Assembly (NCBI RefSeq): GCF_029633865.1
Contig: NC_079217.1
Coordinates: 32,065,090-32,129,089 of the forward strand
Source of the DNA: Lampris incognitus
Taxonomy: Eukaryota; Chordata; Actinopteri; Lampriformes; Lampridae
Direction of reading: 5' to 3'
Length of the DNA: 64,000 bases
This document shows positions 10,901 to 42,581 of this stretch, one piece after another. The position numbers and the translations under genes are program-made. Each line of letters opens with the position of its first letter. Positions within the stretch are counted from its first letter, which is position 1. Below the pieces are notes generated by a model. It searched no databases and had not been told where the DNA came from. It worked only from the letters and a program-made list of their open reading frames with translations.

Positions 10901-11514
10901 CCTCATTGACGGAATTGTTCTCACCAAGTTTGACACCATCGATGACAAGGTATTATTGGCAGTTTTTTCCTTCGCTTGAAAATTCACTTAAAACATTTCA
11001 TCAAGTTTGTCATATTTGAAAAGTTATTTCACACTTATTCTCATAATGAAATGCTTATTGTGCTGGCTCAACACACAAGTTGAAAACAAAATACTTATAA
11101 GATGTACTTTGAGAAAGAAAAATCAAAGTGCAAGAACAGGATACATGTATCATGGGCTAATGTTAACACATACGCTGTTGCTGGTGTGCTTCATAACTGG
11201 AAAACAATTCAGTGACTGGAAGTTTAAGGGCTCAGTAAAAATAAGATTCATGCTGTCAATCATTTGCCACTGACTGATGTTTTGATTTTTGGTGCTTAAT
11301 ATTTAAGGTTTATCTCATGTTAAATGAGTAAATTATGACTCAGACATTTCTGGCACACATCCCTTTCCTTGCTTTCCCTCTGCAGGTAGGCGCTGCCATC
11401 TCCATGGCCTACATAACAGGTCAGCCTATTGTGTTTGTGGGCACAGGGCAGACCTACAATGACCTGCGCAGCCTCAACGCCCGCGCCGTGGTCAGCGCCC
11501 TGATGAAGGCTTGA
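7821..11514 (+). CDS. srpra: Signal recognition particle receptor subunit alpha, C-terminal GTPase (NG) domain; 5' half outside window
   Basis: Five spliced exons (7821-7993, 9379-9592, 10096-10259, 10851-10949, 11386-11514) join in frame to 258 codons plus TGA. The protein matches the C-terminal half of vertebrate SR-alpha, the ER-docked GTPase that pairs with SRP54 to deliver ribosomes to the translocon. Visible GTPase motifs in order: P-loop [13 protein letters not shown] (G1), [11 protein letters not shown] (SRP-specific insertion box), DTAGRMQ (G3), TKFD (G4) and GTGQTYNDL (G5). The N-terminal SR-beta-binding part, roughly 380 residues in known family members, is absent: everything from 1 to 7820 is repeats or unrecognised, so the upstream intron exceeds 7.8 kb. 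The gene converges on fam118b. No broken residue was seen. Identification is by recognition of the protein family; motifs and splice sites are seen directly. Confidence 0.96.
8056..8450. repeat. MITE-like element with subterminal inverted TATAA-rich repeats
   Basis: CTATAATGCCTATAAGCATC (8078-8097) is mirrored by GATGCTTATAGGGCATTA near 8428-8445. Many short CTATAA/TTATAG motifs point inward from both ends. Class not determined; TIR ends and target duplication not resolved. Confidence 0.5.
8460..9130. other. Unassigned srpra intron sequence
   Basis: AT-rich; I recognise no exon or element in it. Confidence 0.4.
9133..9262 (+). repeat. SINE (type a) 3' fragment
   Basis: Begins CCCTGTGATGGCCTGGCGGC and ends GGATAATGGATGGATG; head missing. 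Confidence 0.85.
9379..9592 (+). CDS. srpra: srpra exon (insertion-box exon)
   Basis: Acceptor ATCAG ends at 9378, donor GTAAGG starts at 9593. It encodes [10 protein letters not shown] through EAIAY, including [14 protein letters not shown] and [10 protein letters not shown], and ends one base into an Ala codon that is completed by the next exon. Confidence 0.96.
10096..10259 (+). CDS. srpra: srpra exon (G3 exon)
   Basis: Acceptor TCCAG ends at 10095, donor GTAAGA at 10260. It encodes [17 protein letters not shown] through [13 protein letters not shown], containing the G3 DTAGR motif, and ends in phase 0. Confidence 0.96.
10851..10949 (+). CDS. srpra: srpra exon (G4 exon)
   Basis: Acceptor CTCAG ends at 10850, donor GTATTA at 10950. 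33 codons from [11 protein letters not shown] to TKFDTIDDK, with the guanine-specificity motif TKFD. Confidence 0.96.
11386..11514 (+). CDS. srpra: srpra terminal coding exon
   Basis: Acceptor TGCAG ends at 11385. It encodes [12 protein letters not shown] through ALMKA followed by TGA at 11512-11514, and contains the G5-region [13 protein letters not shown]. The C-terminus falls where family members end. Confidence 0.96.
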   Translation, partial: VGAAISMAYITGQPIVFVGTGQTYNDLRSLNARAVVSALMKA

Positions 11515-12690
11515 GTGTTTGCATGTTCTGTTTGATCATCTGTGTGGCAAAACCAACCAACCTTTGTTACACTGTCACGAGATGCTCTGGGCCTGCTAAT
11601 CTGCATTTCTCATCCAGTTATCCCCGAGTCCCCCTTCACCTTGGCACCCAACAAACTCGAGTCATGCACAGGCTTGTATTCTCGCAGCTCCAGGCAAGAA
11701 TAAAGAATGAGCATGGACTTTGAAAGACAAGAGAGAATGTTGCACTACAAAGACAGAGGACCCTCCATTTGCATTATTTCTTAATTTTTGGGCCAAATTT
11801 GAAAGTACCTGTTTTGCTGAAGCTTTGCAGAAACGCCACACAAATGACATTTTAACTGACTTATCCTCTAGCCAAACAAATAAATCTAGACTAAAACTGC
11901 TGTTCACCTACTGGTTTACCCAATCAGAGTTTAGTATCTTGTTACCTTTACCCCTTAATGTAAATGAGGTGAGGTCATAAAAGCTTGTTGGATGTGACAT
12001 TTCAGCAGTTGCCTGTTCCTGAGGACAGCTTAGTGACCACAGTGCCTGCCTGCCTTCCATCTCCTTAGCCCCTGTTTTCACTGCATGAGGGGTCATCCAT
12101 TGACCGTACCAGTTGGAATCCACTACTTCCACTTTAAGAGGATCAGTCTTAACAAGAAATTGCTTGAAACAGATTGGATTTGATATATTATCAAAACAGA
12201 AGGCACTGGTCAATGTGCATTGCACTACAATTGTAAAGGACAATAAACATTGTGACTCTGCACCTTTAAGAGTTGCTGTGGTGTTGAGAAAAATGGTTGT
12301 ACTTATTGTGAGGCTGATCCTCTCATCCCTTTGTCAACTTTGGTGCTCTGGGTTGATTTTTTTCCCCTGTGAAAGCCCCCCCCCCCCATCTCTTTACTAA
12401 ACACAAACATTCTTTGGAAAATGTGAAGAGTTGGTTATATTCTAATTAATCGTCGAGGATAAATACTTTTGTAAAATTGTAGTTCTCACACATTGTTCAG
12501 TTGATAATGGACTACATTTTCTGTCTGGTCAATTGGAGTCCTATGGACCTATTACCTATGTTACTCTGCATAAAGGATGAATAGGTCTAAAATTTTGTTT
12601 TTAGTAGTGCAATAAGAGAGAATTGAGAGATATAAAGATTTGTCCTAATTTATGAGAATGTAAACATTTCCAAATAAAGCTGCTACATGC
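11515..12690 (+). other. srpra: srpra 3' UTR region with candidate poly(A) signals
   Basis: There is no coding signal after the stop. AATAAA hexamers at 11699-11704, 12242-12247 and 12673-12678 are possible cleavage signals. Which is used cannot be told from sequence. A short poly-C run lies near 12376-12386. Confidence 0.5.
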
Positions 12691-14000
12691 TGTAAAGGCC
12701 TGCGCGGTGACACTTTTGTCAAGTTGACGACAAGACTGTCTCAATTGTACACTGCTTGAATGCAATGAGATTTCAGCCCAAGACTGCAATGTTACAGGAC
12801 ATATGGGGATACCAAAGGCTTTATTTTTAAAATAGCACGTATAAATACTTAAAACAAAGATGTCACAAGACACACGCAGATATTAAAAATACAAAAAAGG
12901 CTTACAAAGAACAGTATACAACTTTTATATTTGTCTTAGTGTGGGAGTGGCAAAGTGATTGCTACTGGCAGGGTGCCTGTCATCTGTGGAATTCTGCTCC
13001 GCTGAAGTTGAGATTTAAGGACAACATATCAGGCATTAGTATGTTTGCATAACCGTGTTACCATCCATGCCTGCAACAAGCATCAGTACCCCCACCACAA
13101 ACGGCGGTGTGCAAATAAGTTTCCTGGTTTTAAGTTAAGCATCAGAGAAGCATTTTATACATTCTACATAAAAATACAGACTAATTTTCAGTTTAGTACA
13201 CATGGTGTGCATCATAGTTCACACCAACCGAATGTCTGGAATAGAGGTTCATAGGTCAAGTTGTAGGTCTGTTGAGGTACACTCGTTCTCCAATGCATGT
13301 TACAGGTCAAAACCAAAAGACCAATCAATGCGGAGCATTAGTTCTTAAGTTCTGTCAATGAACTTCAATCCAATCCAGCGTGGGAATCCTTTTTATCCAA
13401 TGATGGCAAGAAATTATAATTCCACATTTTCCCTCTGTTCAGCCCCTTATACAAACATCCTGTTAATTTTTACATCCCCATCTGAAATATCAGTAATCCA
13501 GAAATTTGGGGTGTAAGAAACATTTCCATACAGCAAGTTCACCAGGACTTTTCAAGATGGGAGGTGGTGTTGACTATTCCATTCACAGACCTCTTCCCTT
13601 TTAAACAAGAACCAAGATAAAACTAACCCAGACATTTGTGAAGTGATGGACAAGAGCCTATGAGTCTCTCCTCTGGCCCCATATGATCCTGGGTTCACAA
13701 GTCCCTTGAGTGAAATGAGACCTGGGAAGTACTGGGAGGGAGTAGATTGACCCATTTAAAAAGGAGCTGTAGAGGAAAATGACTGATATTGATCCCGACT
13801 TTGAGCCTGTCAAGAATGATCTAGGGCAAAAAGAGATGGAAGGGATGTGTGAACAGGTAGAAAACAAGGAGCATCAGCTGAAACTTTACCACTGGCTGCC
13901 TTGCATGCAATACTGTTATGTGACTTATAGGCTTCTAAAGGGATACCAATAGGTCTGTGACACGAGACTTATTTTCAATCTATACAAGCATGCAGGGAAG
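12691..14000. other. Intergenic region between convergent srpra and fam118b
   Basis: I see no exon or recognisable transposon here. Short open frames (for example 13552-13867 on the minus strand) lack homology I recognise. It may hold distal 3' UTR of either gene; a TTTATT (AATAAA on the minus strand) is at 12820-12825. Confidence 0.4.
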
Positions 14001-14650
14001 AGGCTAGGGCTTTATTTATTGTGAAATCCTGGAAATGCCTCTTGCAGAATGATGCTGCCTGACACCAAAAAGCATTTTGGTCCTAACCTTGCAGGAGGCT
14101 TTTCTGTGTGTTAAAGCCATTCTGCTGTTCCTCACCATTTTGTGAAGGTGACCCTGTGGGGAATAAAAACAACCCTCTTAAATGCAGCCGACTCACAGAC
14201 TAGGGTAAACAAATATTTGCAAATAATTCTTAGTTTAACCAACTAGGAATACCAAAGAGGTAAGTTTCCTTCATCAGGAGCCAGGGAAATTATATTGAGA
14301 GTTAAACTGCAAATCCTGATGAAGCATACCAGATCAAATTTAAAAAGGTGTAATGCTGTGGCATGACTTGTTTTGTCCAATTTGTCATACTGGACTCATC
14401 CACACAGCAAAGAAAATGCTCAGAAATATTTGCAAAGACAACCATGACGAGGTCTGCTCGCTCATCATAATGCAGCAGCATTGGCTATGGTATTTTGTCA
14501 ATGTCAGTGAACAGAAACTGACAAATGTTAAAATCACAACTCCAGAGGCAACAAGGTATGATCAATAAAATTGGCAATGAAATACTGGAATGAAATGAGT
14601 CATACACAACATGCCTCTCCTCTGCACAGTGAAACTGTTTGTAAGAGGCT
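14001..14650 (-). other. fam118b: fam118b 3' UTR region
   Basis: Non-coding after the stop. Two overlapping AATAAA signals on the minus strand (TTTATTTATT at 14011-14020) make a plausible cleavage region about 640 nt downstream of the stop. Confidence 0.5.
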
Positions 14651-34141
<19,491 letters not shown>

Positions 34142-34950
34142 TCAGCTGCTGTGACAAAGGCGTAATAAACCACATGCTATTAGTCAAAGGCTTGACACCA
34201 GTTTATAGTTGGTTATAATTAGAAATAAGGAATCCAACAATTATCAAAAAGATTATTAAGAATTGGAAAAACAAATACAGCCAAGCTGTTTAGGTAAGTA
34301 ATGGACAATTGTAAGTGACTCAAATGCAGTTTGTGCATTTGAGTCAGTAGCCCGATCGCATTTGCATCCCTTCAAACAGGCTGAAATTCAGTCCTTTATC
34401 TGGCTTATCCATGGTGACAAAGGGACAACAGGACTCAAAAGGGAATGATTCCACGTGGCTCTCTGGTGCTGTCAACACCATTTCCCCAAGTAGGAAATAA
34501 TCTGAATATTAACTTGCTCCCTGACAACACGCCTTACCTGGGGGGACATACCACATGATGGCCTTATTTAAAAATAATTTGCCGTTAAAGTGCACAATGC
34601 AGATAAACAAGCTTAGATACGACCATTGCGCACCCTACCTAGCGTTAGACATCTGGAAATATGAACTGCATAAGGCTTTGTCAACTGAGTTTAATTAAGT
34701 TGTGCGCTACTTGTTTCTTTCGTTAACAGGGCATAGACACGTCTAGCTTGCTTTAGCTACTAACGTCGGTATGCTGCACAAAAATAAGCACAATGAGAAC
34801 GCACACGTGTGAAGTTTTCAGACAAGTGCGTGTAAACACTTGACAGAATAGTTTATAAAACTAGCTTAAAGTTTAACCAGCTTGACGCTAGGCTGATAAA
34901 TTAACGCTAAATGAATTATTTAAACCCCGCGTCAGCGTTAGTGTACTTAC
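34142..34950. other. Probable first intron of fam118b
   Basis: Lies between the acceptor next to the start codon and the donor at 34950. AT-rich, with no recognised element. Confidence 0.45.
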
Positions 34951-35560
34951 CCCGGTAAACTTCCAATAAGTGCTTCTCTTCGGGCACGACGTCCTCCACC
35001 TCGGCGAGGAAACGAGTCCAATCTCAATGAATGTCAAGCTAACTAGAGCTGCTAACCGGCTAACTGAACTAAAACTCACGGAGAAAACTTCAAAAGAAAA
35101 AAATCGAATTAGCTTGAAGTGTAACGTTAGCGTCGAGTAATGCTGGTTAGCTTCTGCATCCCAAACGACGGACGGAGTTAACTGAAACTATTGACGCTAT
35201 CAAGCGCCGTTACTTCTCGTCTGCTTCGCTTAGCTTGTGGTCGACATGTCGACGGCAGGAAAGCGACAGCGTTGCGGTAGCTAGCTTATTGTGAACAGAT
35301 CCAGCAAAATGACATTCCCAGCTGATTCCCTCTGTGTAAACAAGGCGGCCACCTCTCATCAGATTTCCTGCTGCTCTGGAAACTGCGCGTGTGTGACTAA
35401 TAGACGCCGGGGAGCGGATCAAATCAGCGCCTGTGGTAATGATGGACGCCCAGTCGTACTAATACAAAGCCGGTTCATTGTGACTGAGATAATGCCAGAG
35501 ACATTACAGGAGCTTTGGCAGGGCACAAGTTGGGCTCTGCCCCAGCTTGAAGTTTTGGCC
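34951..35560 (-). promoter_or_regulatory. fam118b: Likely non-coding first exon and CpG-rich promoter of fam118b
   Basis: On the minus strand a strong donor, CCGGG followed by GTAAGTAC, lies at the 34951/34950 border and could pair with the acceptor just upstream of the ATG at 34141. The DNA from here to about 35560 has more CpG (for example around 34970-35010, 35215-35280, 35400-35450) than the AT-rich surroundings, as fish promoters often do. The transcription start is not determinable by eye. Confidence 0.5.
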
Positions 35561-36830
35561 CCGACGTGAAACGACGCACAGCTCATCAGGCTTGAAGCCT
35601 CACCAAGGAGACCACAGTAATGCCAACAGGTTCCGTCAGAGGACTCTGCCCATTAACTGCTTAAATGGTCTCATGATGAACCTAAGTCACAAACGTGTTA
35701 CTTACGATTTCAGATATAGGCACTCCGTTTCCGTGAGTTTTTCGTAGTGCATAGGATTTATTTTATCGCCCGATGCTTTCAATACTTTTAAGACTATGTA
35801 AATACGGCTAATGTCTCAGATGGTTTAGGGTCAAGTACCGAGGGTCGATTTTGTGCTCCGTTCCCGTGTCGTGCTTTATAGTCCGCCGCCTCGGACAAGT
35901 GACCGGAAATTTTGTTGCTCATCATAAACAGGCGCAGCTGCATCTGTTGCATTACGCAAACGGCAGCCCAGTTGGAGACGCTGGCATGCCACATAAAGCT
36001 CTAATGCAACAGTATTCAGGAAAAGGAGAGCCACTGGGTACCATGGATGCAGGTTGCATAATCTGCGCCAGAAGGTTTAGACCACTTGACAAACTGTTCT
36101 GTTTCTAATGTGAGAAACAAGCAACCTTTTCTAGTTAGCTAAAGAAAACCTTCACTGAAACTGCTATGCTTAGAATCCATTATGTTATGCGTAAAATGTT
36201 CCTTGTAAAACTGCCTCAAAAGCCCCGAAAATATATGATTTAACAGAATGTCACAATGTGACACAATACAGCATATTTTTCATTAACAAGTTAAAAATCT
36301 CTGCGTGGTTTAACAGGCAATCTCATAAACTTAACTTCTGTTCAGGCTGTTGGTTATATTCAGACTATTGCAAGGAATGGTTTATGTGGCGACCTTGATA
36401 AAAATCATTGCTTTGGGCCATGGATTCAGTTAATCGTGACCCCTACTGGTTAAAATACAAACTGCAGCCTGAAGTAGGCCTATGCCTCCAATCCAGACCC
36501 GCTTTCAACAAACGATTTTGCAGTTGGTTGTTTTCATGATGTTCGAGATTCAGAAACCGAAGAATAGATATTATAGTCTTGCAAGTGCATCTTCTGTCTC
36601 ATGCAAATGTCACCAGTGTAATTGATATTTTTACCAAAGAGTAACAGGGACAATAAGTTTGCCGACAATGAAGTTTGTAAAATAGTAAAAGTAAAATCCT
36701 TTGTACGTTGCCCAGGGAGCAATAACCCCCATTGGGTTGCAGCATTAATCCATAAAATAGGGACGAGAAGCATGCACGTTTTATATCGCATAAACCTGAG
36801 GCAAATGAAGTTCAGTGCTGTAATGGTAAA
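35561..36830. other. Intergenic region upstream of fam118b
   Basis: No exon of a divergent gene was recognised. The open frame at 35851-36108 has no motif I know. Confidence 0.35.
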
Positions 36831-36834
36831 TGGA

Positions 36835-36898
36835 TTGGATTTATAAAACACTTTTCTAGCAACAACAACCACCCAAAAAGCACTTTATAATCAATGAA

Positions 36899-36982
<84 letters not shown>

Positions 36983-37127
36983 CGGCATCAGGTGACAATC
37001 CGCTCATCAGGAGAAGTTGGGTGTCTTGGTCAAGGACACCGACGTTTTTGCAAGGAGTAGCCGAGGATCGAACCGGCAACCTTCCAGTTACCAGACGACC
37101 TGCTCTACCTCTTAGCCACTGTCGCCC
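36835..37127 (-). repeat. Second tRNA-headed SINE family
   Basis: Read on the minus strand it begins GGGGCGACAGTGGCTAAGAG (box A-like) and has box B GGTTCGATCC (37059 region), a body containing (CT)n/(CA)n at 36901-36981, and a 3' end TTATAAAGTGCTTTTTGGG near 36875-36893. Confidence 0.75.
36901..36981. repeat. (TC)n(AC)n microsatellite
   Basis: About 20 TC units followed by about 20 AC units within the SINE. Confidence 0.95.
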
Positions 37128-37251
37128 CAATTGTCTGACATACACAGTGGCTTCAGAAACTATTCAGACCCCTTAACTTTTCACACACCGTGTTGTAGAT
37201 TTAATTTTAAAAATGGATAAAATTGCCATTTTTGCATATCTACACTCACCA

Positions 37252-37376
37252 ATAATAAACAGTCGAAACATGAGTTGGTCCCCGGGTGCTGCAGTTTCCC
37301 ACTGCTCCTACACAATAGGATGGGTTAAATGCAGAAGATGAATTTCCCCACGGAGATTAATAAAGTATATCTTATC
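37252..37376 (+). repeat. SINE type b 3' tail
   Basis: GTTGGTCCCCGGGTGCTGCA ... AGGATGGGTTAAATGCAGA ... AATTTCCCCACGGAGATTAA. Sits inside the left terminal repeat of the Tc1. Confidence 0.75.
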
Positions 37377-37379
37377 ATT

Positions 37380-37860
<481 letters not shown>

Positions 37861-38248
37861 AACATGTTTTTAGAAAGTTTTGCAAATTTATTAAAACTCT
37901 AAAATTAAAATCTAATTTATACAACTATTTAGACCCTTAATTCAGTACTTTGTAGAAGCCGATTTGGCAGCAATTATTGGTTCAAGTCTTGGGCAAGTCT
38001 CTACAAGCACTGCACACCTGGAGTTGGGCAGTTTATCCCATTTTTCCTGGCAGATCCTCTCAAGTGCTGCCATATTAGATGGGAAACGTCTGATCTGCCA
38101 TCTTCTGCCATCTATGTCATCTTCTCCATAGATGTTCTATGGATTCCAAGTCTGGGATTTGGCTGGGTCACTCAAGAACAGTAGACTTGTCCTGAAGCCA
38201 CTCCAGCATTGTCTTGGCTGTATGCTTTGGGTCATTGTTGTGCTGAAA

Positions 38249-39568
38249 CTCACTCACCCCCATTGCCATGAAGGGCTTTGAAAGACTGGTTCTGGCTCAC
38301 ATCAAAAACATTATCCCCCCCACATTCGACCCACATCAGTTTGACTACCGTCCCAAAAGGTCTACTGAGGATGCCATTGCCACTGCCCTGCACGTTGCTC
38401 TGACCCACCTTGAACTTAACACATACATCCGGATGCTGTTCATAGATTACAGCTCTGCCTTCAACACTATCATCCCCGCCAAACTAACCACTAAACTCCT
38501 CTCCCTTGGCCTCAACCCCTCCCTCTGTAACTGGGTCCTGGACTTCCTGACCAACAGACCTCAGTCTGTTAGGTTAGGTGACCACTCCTCCTCCACCCTG
38601 ACCCTCCGCACAGGTGCCCCTCAAGGCTGTGTTCTGAGCCCCCTCCTTTTCTCCCTCTTTACCCACGACTGCCTGCCAACTCACCCTTCAAATGTTATAG
38701 TTAAGTTTGCAGATGACACCACAGTCATTGGCCGTATCACCAACAATGACGAGATGGCCTACAGAGACGAGATTGAGCACCTCACACCTTGGTGTACTAC
38801 CAACAATCTTTTCCTCAATGTGCAGAAGACAAGGGAGCTGATTGTGGACTTCAGGAGGTCTAGAAGCTGCAGCCACTCCCCCGTACACATCAATGGGGTG
38901 GAAGTGGAGCGTGTTTCCAGCTTTAAATTCCTTGGAGTCCACATCAGCGAGGACCTTTTGTGGACATTAAACACCCAGGCCCTTGTGACAAAGGCCCAAC
39001 AACGCCTGCATTTCCTGAGGAGACTGAGGAGCGCCCGTCTACCCCCCACAATTCTCACCAACTTCTACCACTGCACCATAGAGAGCATCCTGACCATCAG
39101 CATCTCAGTGTGGTACAGCAACTGCACCTCAGTAGACCAGAAAGCTCTGCAGCGGATCGTCAAGGCGGCCCAGCATATCACCGGTTCCCAGCCATAAAAG
39201 ACATTTATCACAAACGCTGCCTTCGAAGGGGTCTGAGCATCAGCAGAGATCCCACCCACCCCAACCATGGACTGTTCTCCCCCCTGCACTCTGGGAGGTG
39301 CTACAGGAGCCTCAGAGCCCGCACTACCAGGCTCAAAAACAGCTTCTTTCCACAAGTTGTTGCCCACCTGAACCTGGTTACCCACTGAATGTCTGTAGAT
39401 ATTTCTAAATATTTTGTACTCCAGCCCTCTTTTAACTTATTTTTAGCTTTTGGTCTTCATGTGTGTATATCTTATATTGTGTTTGCTGTGTTTGTGTCTG
39501 TCTTGCACTGTTTGGTGAAGCCACAGCCCTCATTTCATTTTTAACAATCGAATTGAATTGAATTGAAA
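38249..39568 (+). mobile_element. L2/CR1-type (Rex1-like) LINE, 5'-truncated, long open RT
   Basis: One open frame of 309 codons (38268-39197) covers reverse transcriptase from [20 protein letters not shown] through [33 protein letters not shown] and the catalytic FADDTTVIG, to [19 protein letters not shown] frame change follows, then RSLRARTTRLKNSFFPQ (39310-39355). Ends in ATTGAATTGAATTGAA. Inserted in Tc1 between GTTGTGCTGAAA and AGGTGAACTGTC. The best-kept LINE copy here. Confidence 0.92.
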
Positions 39569-40639
39569 GGTGAACTGTCACCCCAGTCTTAGGTTGTATG
39601 CATTCTGGAGCAGGTTTTCTTCAAGCACCAAGTATTTGGCTGCATTCATCCTTCCCTCAATTCTGACAAGTCTCCCTGTCCCTGCCGCTGAGAAGCACCC
39701 CCATAGCATGATGCTGCAACCACCATGCTTCACTGTATGGATGATGTGAGCCAGGTGATGAGCAGTGCCTGATGTTCAGACGTAATTGAACTCTGGGCAG
39801 AGTTCTGCTCAGAGTTCAATTTTTGTCTCACCAGACCAGAGAATCATTATCCTCATGATCTCAGAGTCCTTTAAATGCCATTTGGAAAACTGAAGCAGAC
39901 AAGTCATATTCCTTTCACTCGAGTGGCTTCTGTCTAGCCACCCAACCATAAAGGCATGAATGATGGAGGGCTGCTGAGACAGTCCTCCTTCTAGCAGGTT
40001 GTCCCATTTCTGCAGAGGACTTCCAAAGCTCTGCTAGAGTGACCATTGGGTTCTTGGTCACCTCCCTGACCACGGTCCTTCTTGCCTGGTTACTCAGTTT
40101 GGCTGGACAGCCAACTATAGGAAAAGTCCTGGTAGTTCCAAACTTCTTCCATTTCACAATTATTGAGGCTACTGTGGTCCTAGAAACACTCAAAGCTTTA
40201 GGAGGGGTTTTATAAACTTGCCCTGATCTATGACTCACCACAATGTTATCGCAGCGGTCTACAGAGAGTTTCTTGGACTTCATGGCTTCAGGCTTTTTGG
40301 CCTGAAATGCAGTGTGAATTGTGTTTCTTTCTAACTATGTCCAATCAATTCAATTTGCCACAGGTGGACTCTAATCAAGTTCGAGATACATCTCAAGGAT
40401 AATCAAAGCAAACAGGATGCACCTGACCACAATTTGGGTGTTACAGCAAAGGGTCTGAATATTTTTGTAAATGAGAGATTTCAGTTTTTGATTAATACAT
40501 TTGCAAAATTTTCAAAAAAAGATGTTCACTTTGTCACCGTGGGTTATTGAGATTGAGTGTATAGATTGATGGGCAAAAATAGCAAGTTTAGCCATTTAAA
40601 AAGTTTAACTTTTTGCACATTGTGTTGTTTTAATTTTTA

Positions 40640-42402
40640 CATACATATGCTTTAAACATAGTATAATATGGAGACATATTGATGACTCGACTTTGTTAAT
40701 ATACAAAATCCCATACAGTGTTGAGTTATTTTTTCAGAATTTATTTGTGATGGAGTCAAAAGTGAATGGAAATGCTTTTGGTATTCAAGTTTTAGCAAAA
40801 TACCAAATAAAAATATTTTTGTTTTGTTTTTACATGTGGCAATCCATATAGTCTCATGTTTAACAATCTGGTGGCTAAATAAGTTATAGTGCATTCTATA
40901 CCCTGTTTTTCAATTCATAGCCCACACCACTGCAACACAACTGAATCAACAAATATTCTTTAACGAACTATTTCAATGTACAGTCAACAATAAAAGGCAT
41001 TAATTTTGTCAGTCTGACATTACATCATTGAATTCTTTCAGAAAATGAAATAGACATATAAGTAATCAATCAAGTCTCCAGTTTTTACTTTTGGGTCAAA
41101 GCACAAAGTCAAAGGATGCTAGATCTTTGAAAGGTTGCCAGCTGACTACTAGCGGTAAAGCTTTGGGCTCCTGGTGGAGGTTAAGATGAGTGTTAATGAA
41201 GGGCTAGGTACGAGTTCAGTCTCAAATGGCCAGATAATATGCTGATTTAGAAGTTCTGTTTAACTTTTTATAGGTCTAAACTGACAAATGTCAGCATTCA
41301 GCTTTTGTTATTTGTTCTGGTACTTTTTCTATTTCATTCATTGCAGAAGTAGTTGGTGTGAGGAAATAAACTAAACTGTATTGTGAGCAATGGTTTTAAG
41401 AAGTGCAATATATTGAAAGTTTTACTTGACTGGCAAGTGTGAATTAGTTTTTTCTTTGTAGCATGGCTGAAAGCAACAGTTCTATGTGGTTGAGGCTTAC
41501 CAAATATTTCATTTAATATTCCATGCATAATGAAATATTACAGCTGTGATGTTTATTTCACGAGACTATCATGACAGAAATGCATCATGTCTACTTCCTT
41601 ACAGCAAAACAAATGCATAGTGATTAAGTTTTCGCTGCAGTAAAACCAATCCTACAAAGAAGTTCCATTATCTCCTTAATTTACATTAATTGTGCCTAAG
41701 AAAGAAACCCCTGTTTTAAGAAGCTGCTTAAAAGGGAAAAGGAAACTTGTTGAATAGTTTAAATCTGAGAAGAGTTTCCTTTTCCTTTCTCTACTTCCCT
41801 TCCAGAAATGCAGTAGTGGTACGGTTTCACAGCATACGGTGAAAAGCTTTGAGGTTTCTAGTCTTGCAGATCTAAAGCTATAGTTTACTTTATTTAGAAG
41901 ACTTTTTAATTTTGTTCCAAGTCGTGCACACCTAACTATAGGATTATGAACAGTCACCTTTCAGCATTAGCTGCCTTTGGTGTCAATACAAGATCTCACA
42001 TTACTATAACGTTACCTGTTGGAATAGAACAGTAGCCTCTATGTAATTATGTCAATTGCAGGTTGTAAAGTGTATTATTTGCGCCTTGGTGAAAATGATG
42101 AAAGCACATGGAAGTGAAATAGAGGTTTCATTGATAGTTGACTGTTAGAGAACTGAATAAGGGGAGAATCATGCAAACAAAATGAAAACCTCTATTGCTT
42201 TAAGGGCACACATGATGAGCAAGGCTCAGGTCAGGGCCAGGTTGTGATTCAAATAATCTCAAATCCTTTTATAGTTACCCTCCCTTGACATCAACGACAC
42301 AAATCACTAAGGTAAACCAAAGAAAACCTGAAAATAAAAGGAAAGAGAATGGACAATTAAAAATTAAGAGAAATAATAATCAAAAGACAGTCGTTGCCTG
42401 TT
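40640..42402. other. Region 3' of ilvbl, no gene recognised
   Basis: AT-rich. It may include ilvbl 3' UTR; minus-strand AATAAA at 41889-41894 and 41552-41557 are candidates only. Confidence 0.35.
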
Positions 42403-42581
42403 CTATACAGAAACTGAGCCTTCTCTGAAGTTAGTCTTCCCAATCAGAACGTTAAGGAGGATGGCCTTGCCCTCCTGGCTCTCCTTCTGCGCTTGTTTGA
42501 TGATTTCTTTTAGCCTGTCCTCATTCTCACGACCCACAAGGTAACCCTTACCGCCGTAACCATCAGCAACTACATGGTAAT
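42403..42581 (-). CDS. ilvbl: ilvbl terminal coding exon
   Basis: Acceptor TTTTGCAG precedes 42581. It encodes [20 protein letters not shown] through NFREGSVSV and a stop at 42403-42405. Confidence 0.96.

Noticed and set aside
13552..13867. Overlapping minus-strand frames between srpra and fam118b
   Set aside because: No protein family motif, no splice context and no start context; probably 3' flank.
35291..35569. Possible divergent gene sharing the fam118b promoter
   Set aside because: The 92-codon frame has CpG-rich composition but no recognised motif, and no downstream exons were found up to 36830.
38268..39197. 309-codon open frame as a host gene
   Set aside because: It is the reverse transcriptase of a LINE (FADD box, [11 protein letters not shown]) inserted in a Tc1 element.
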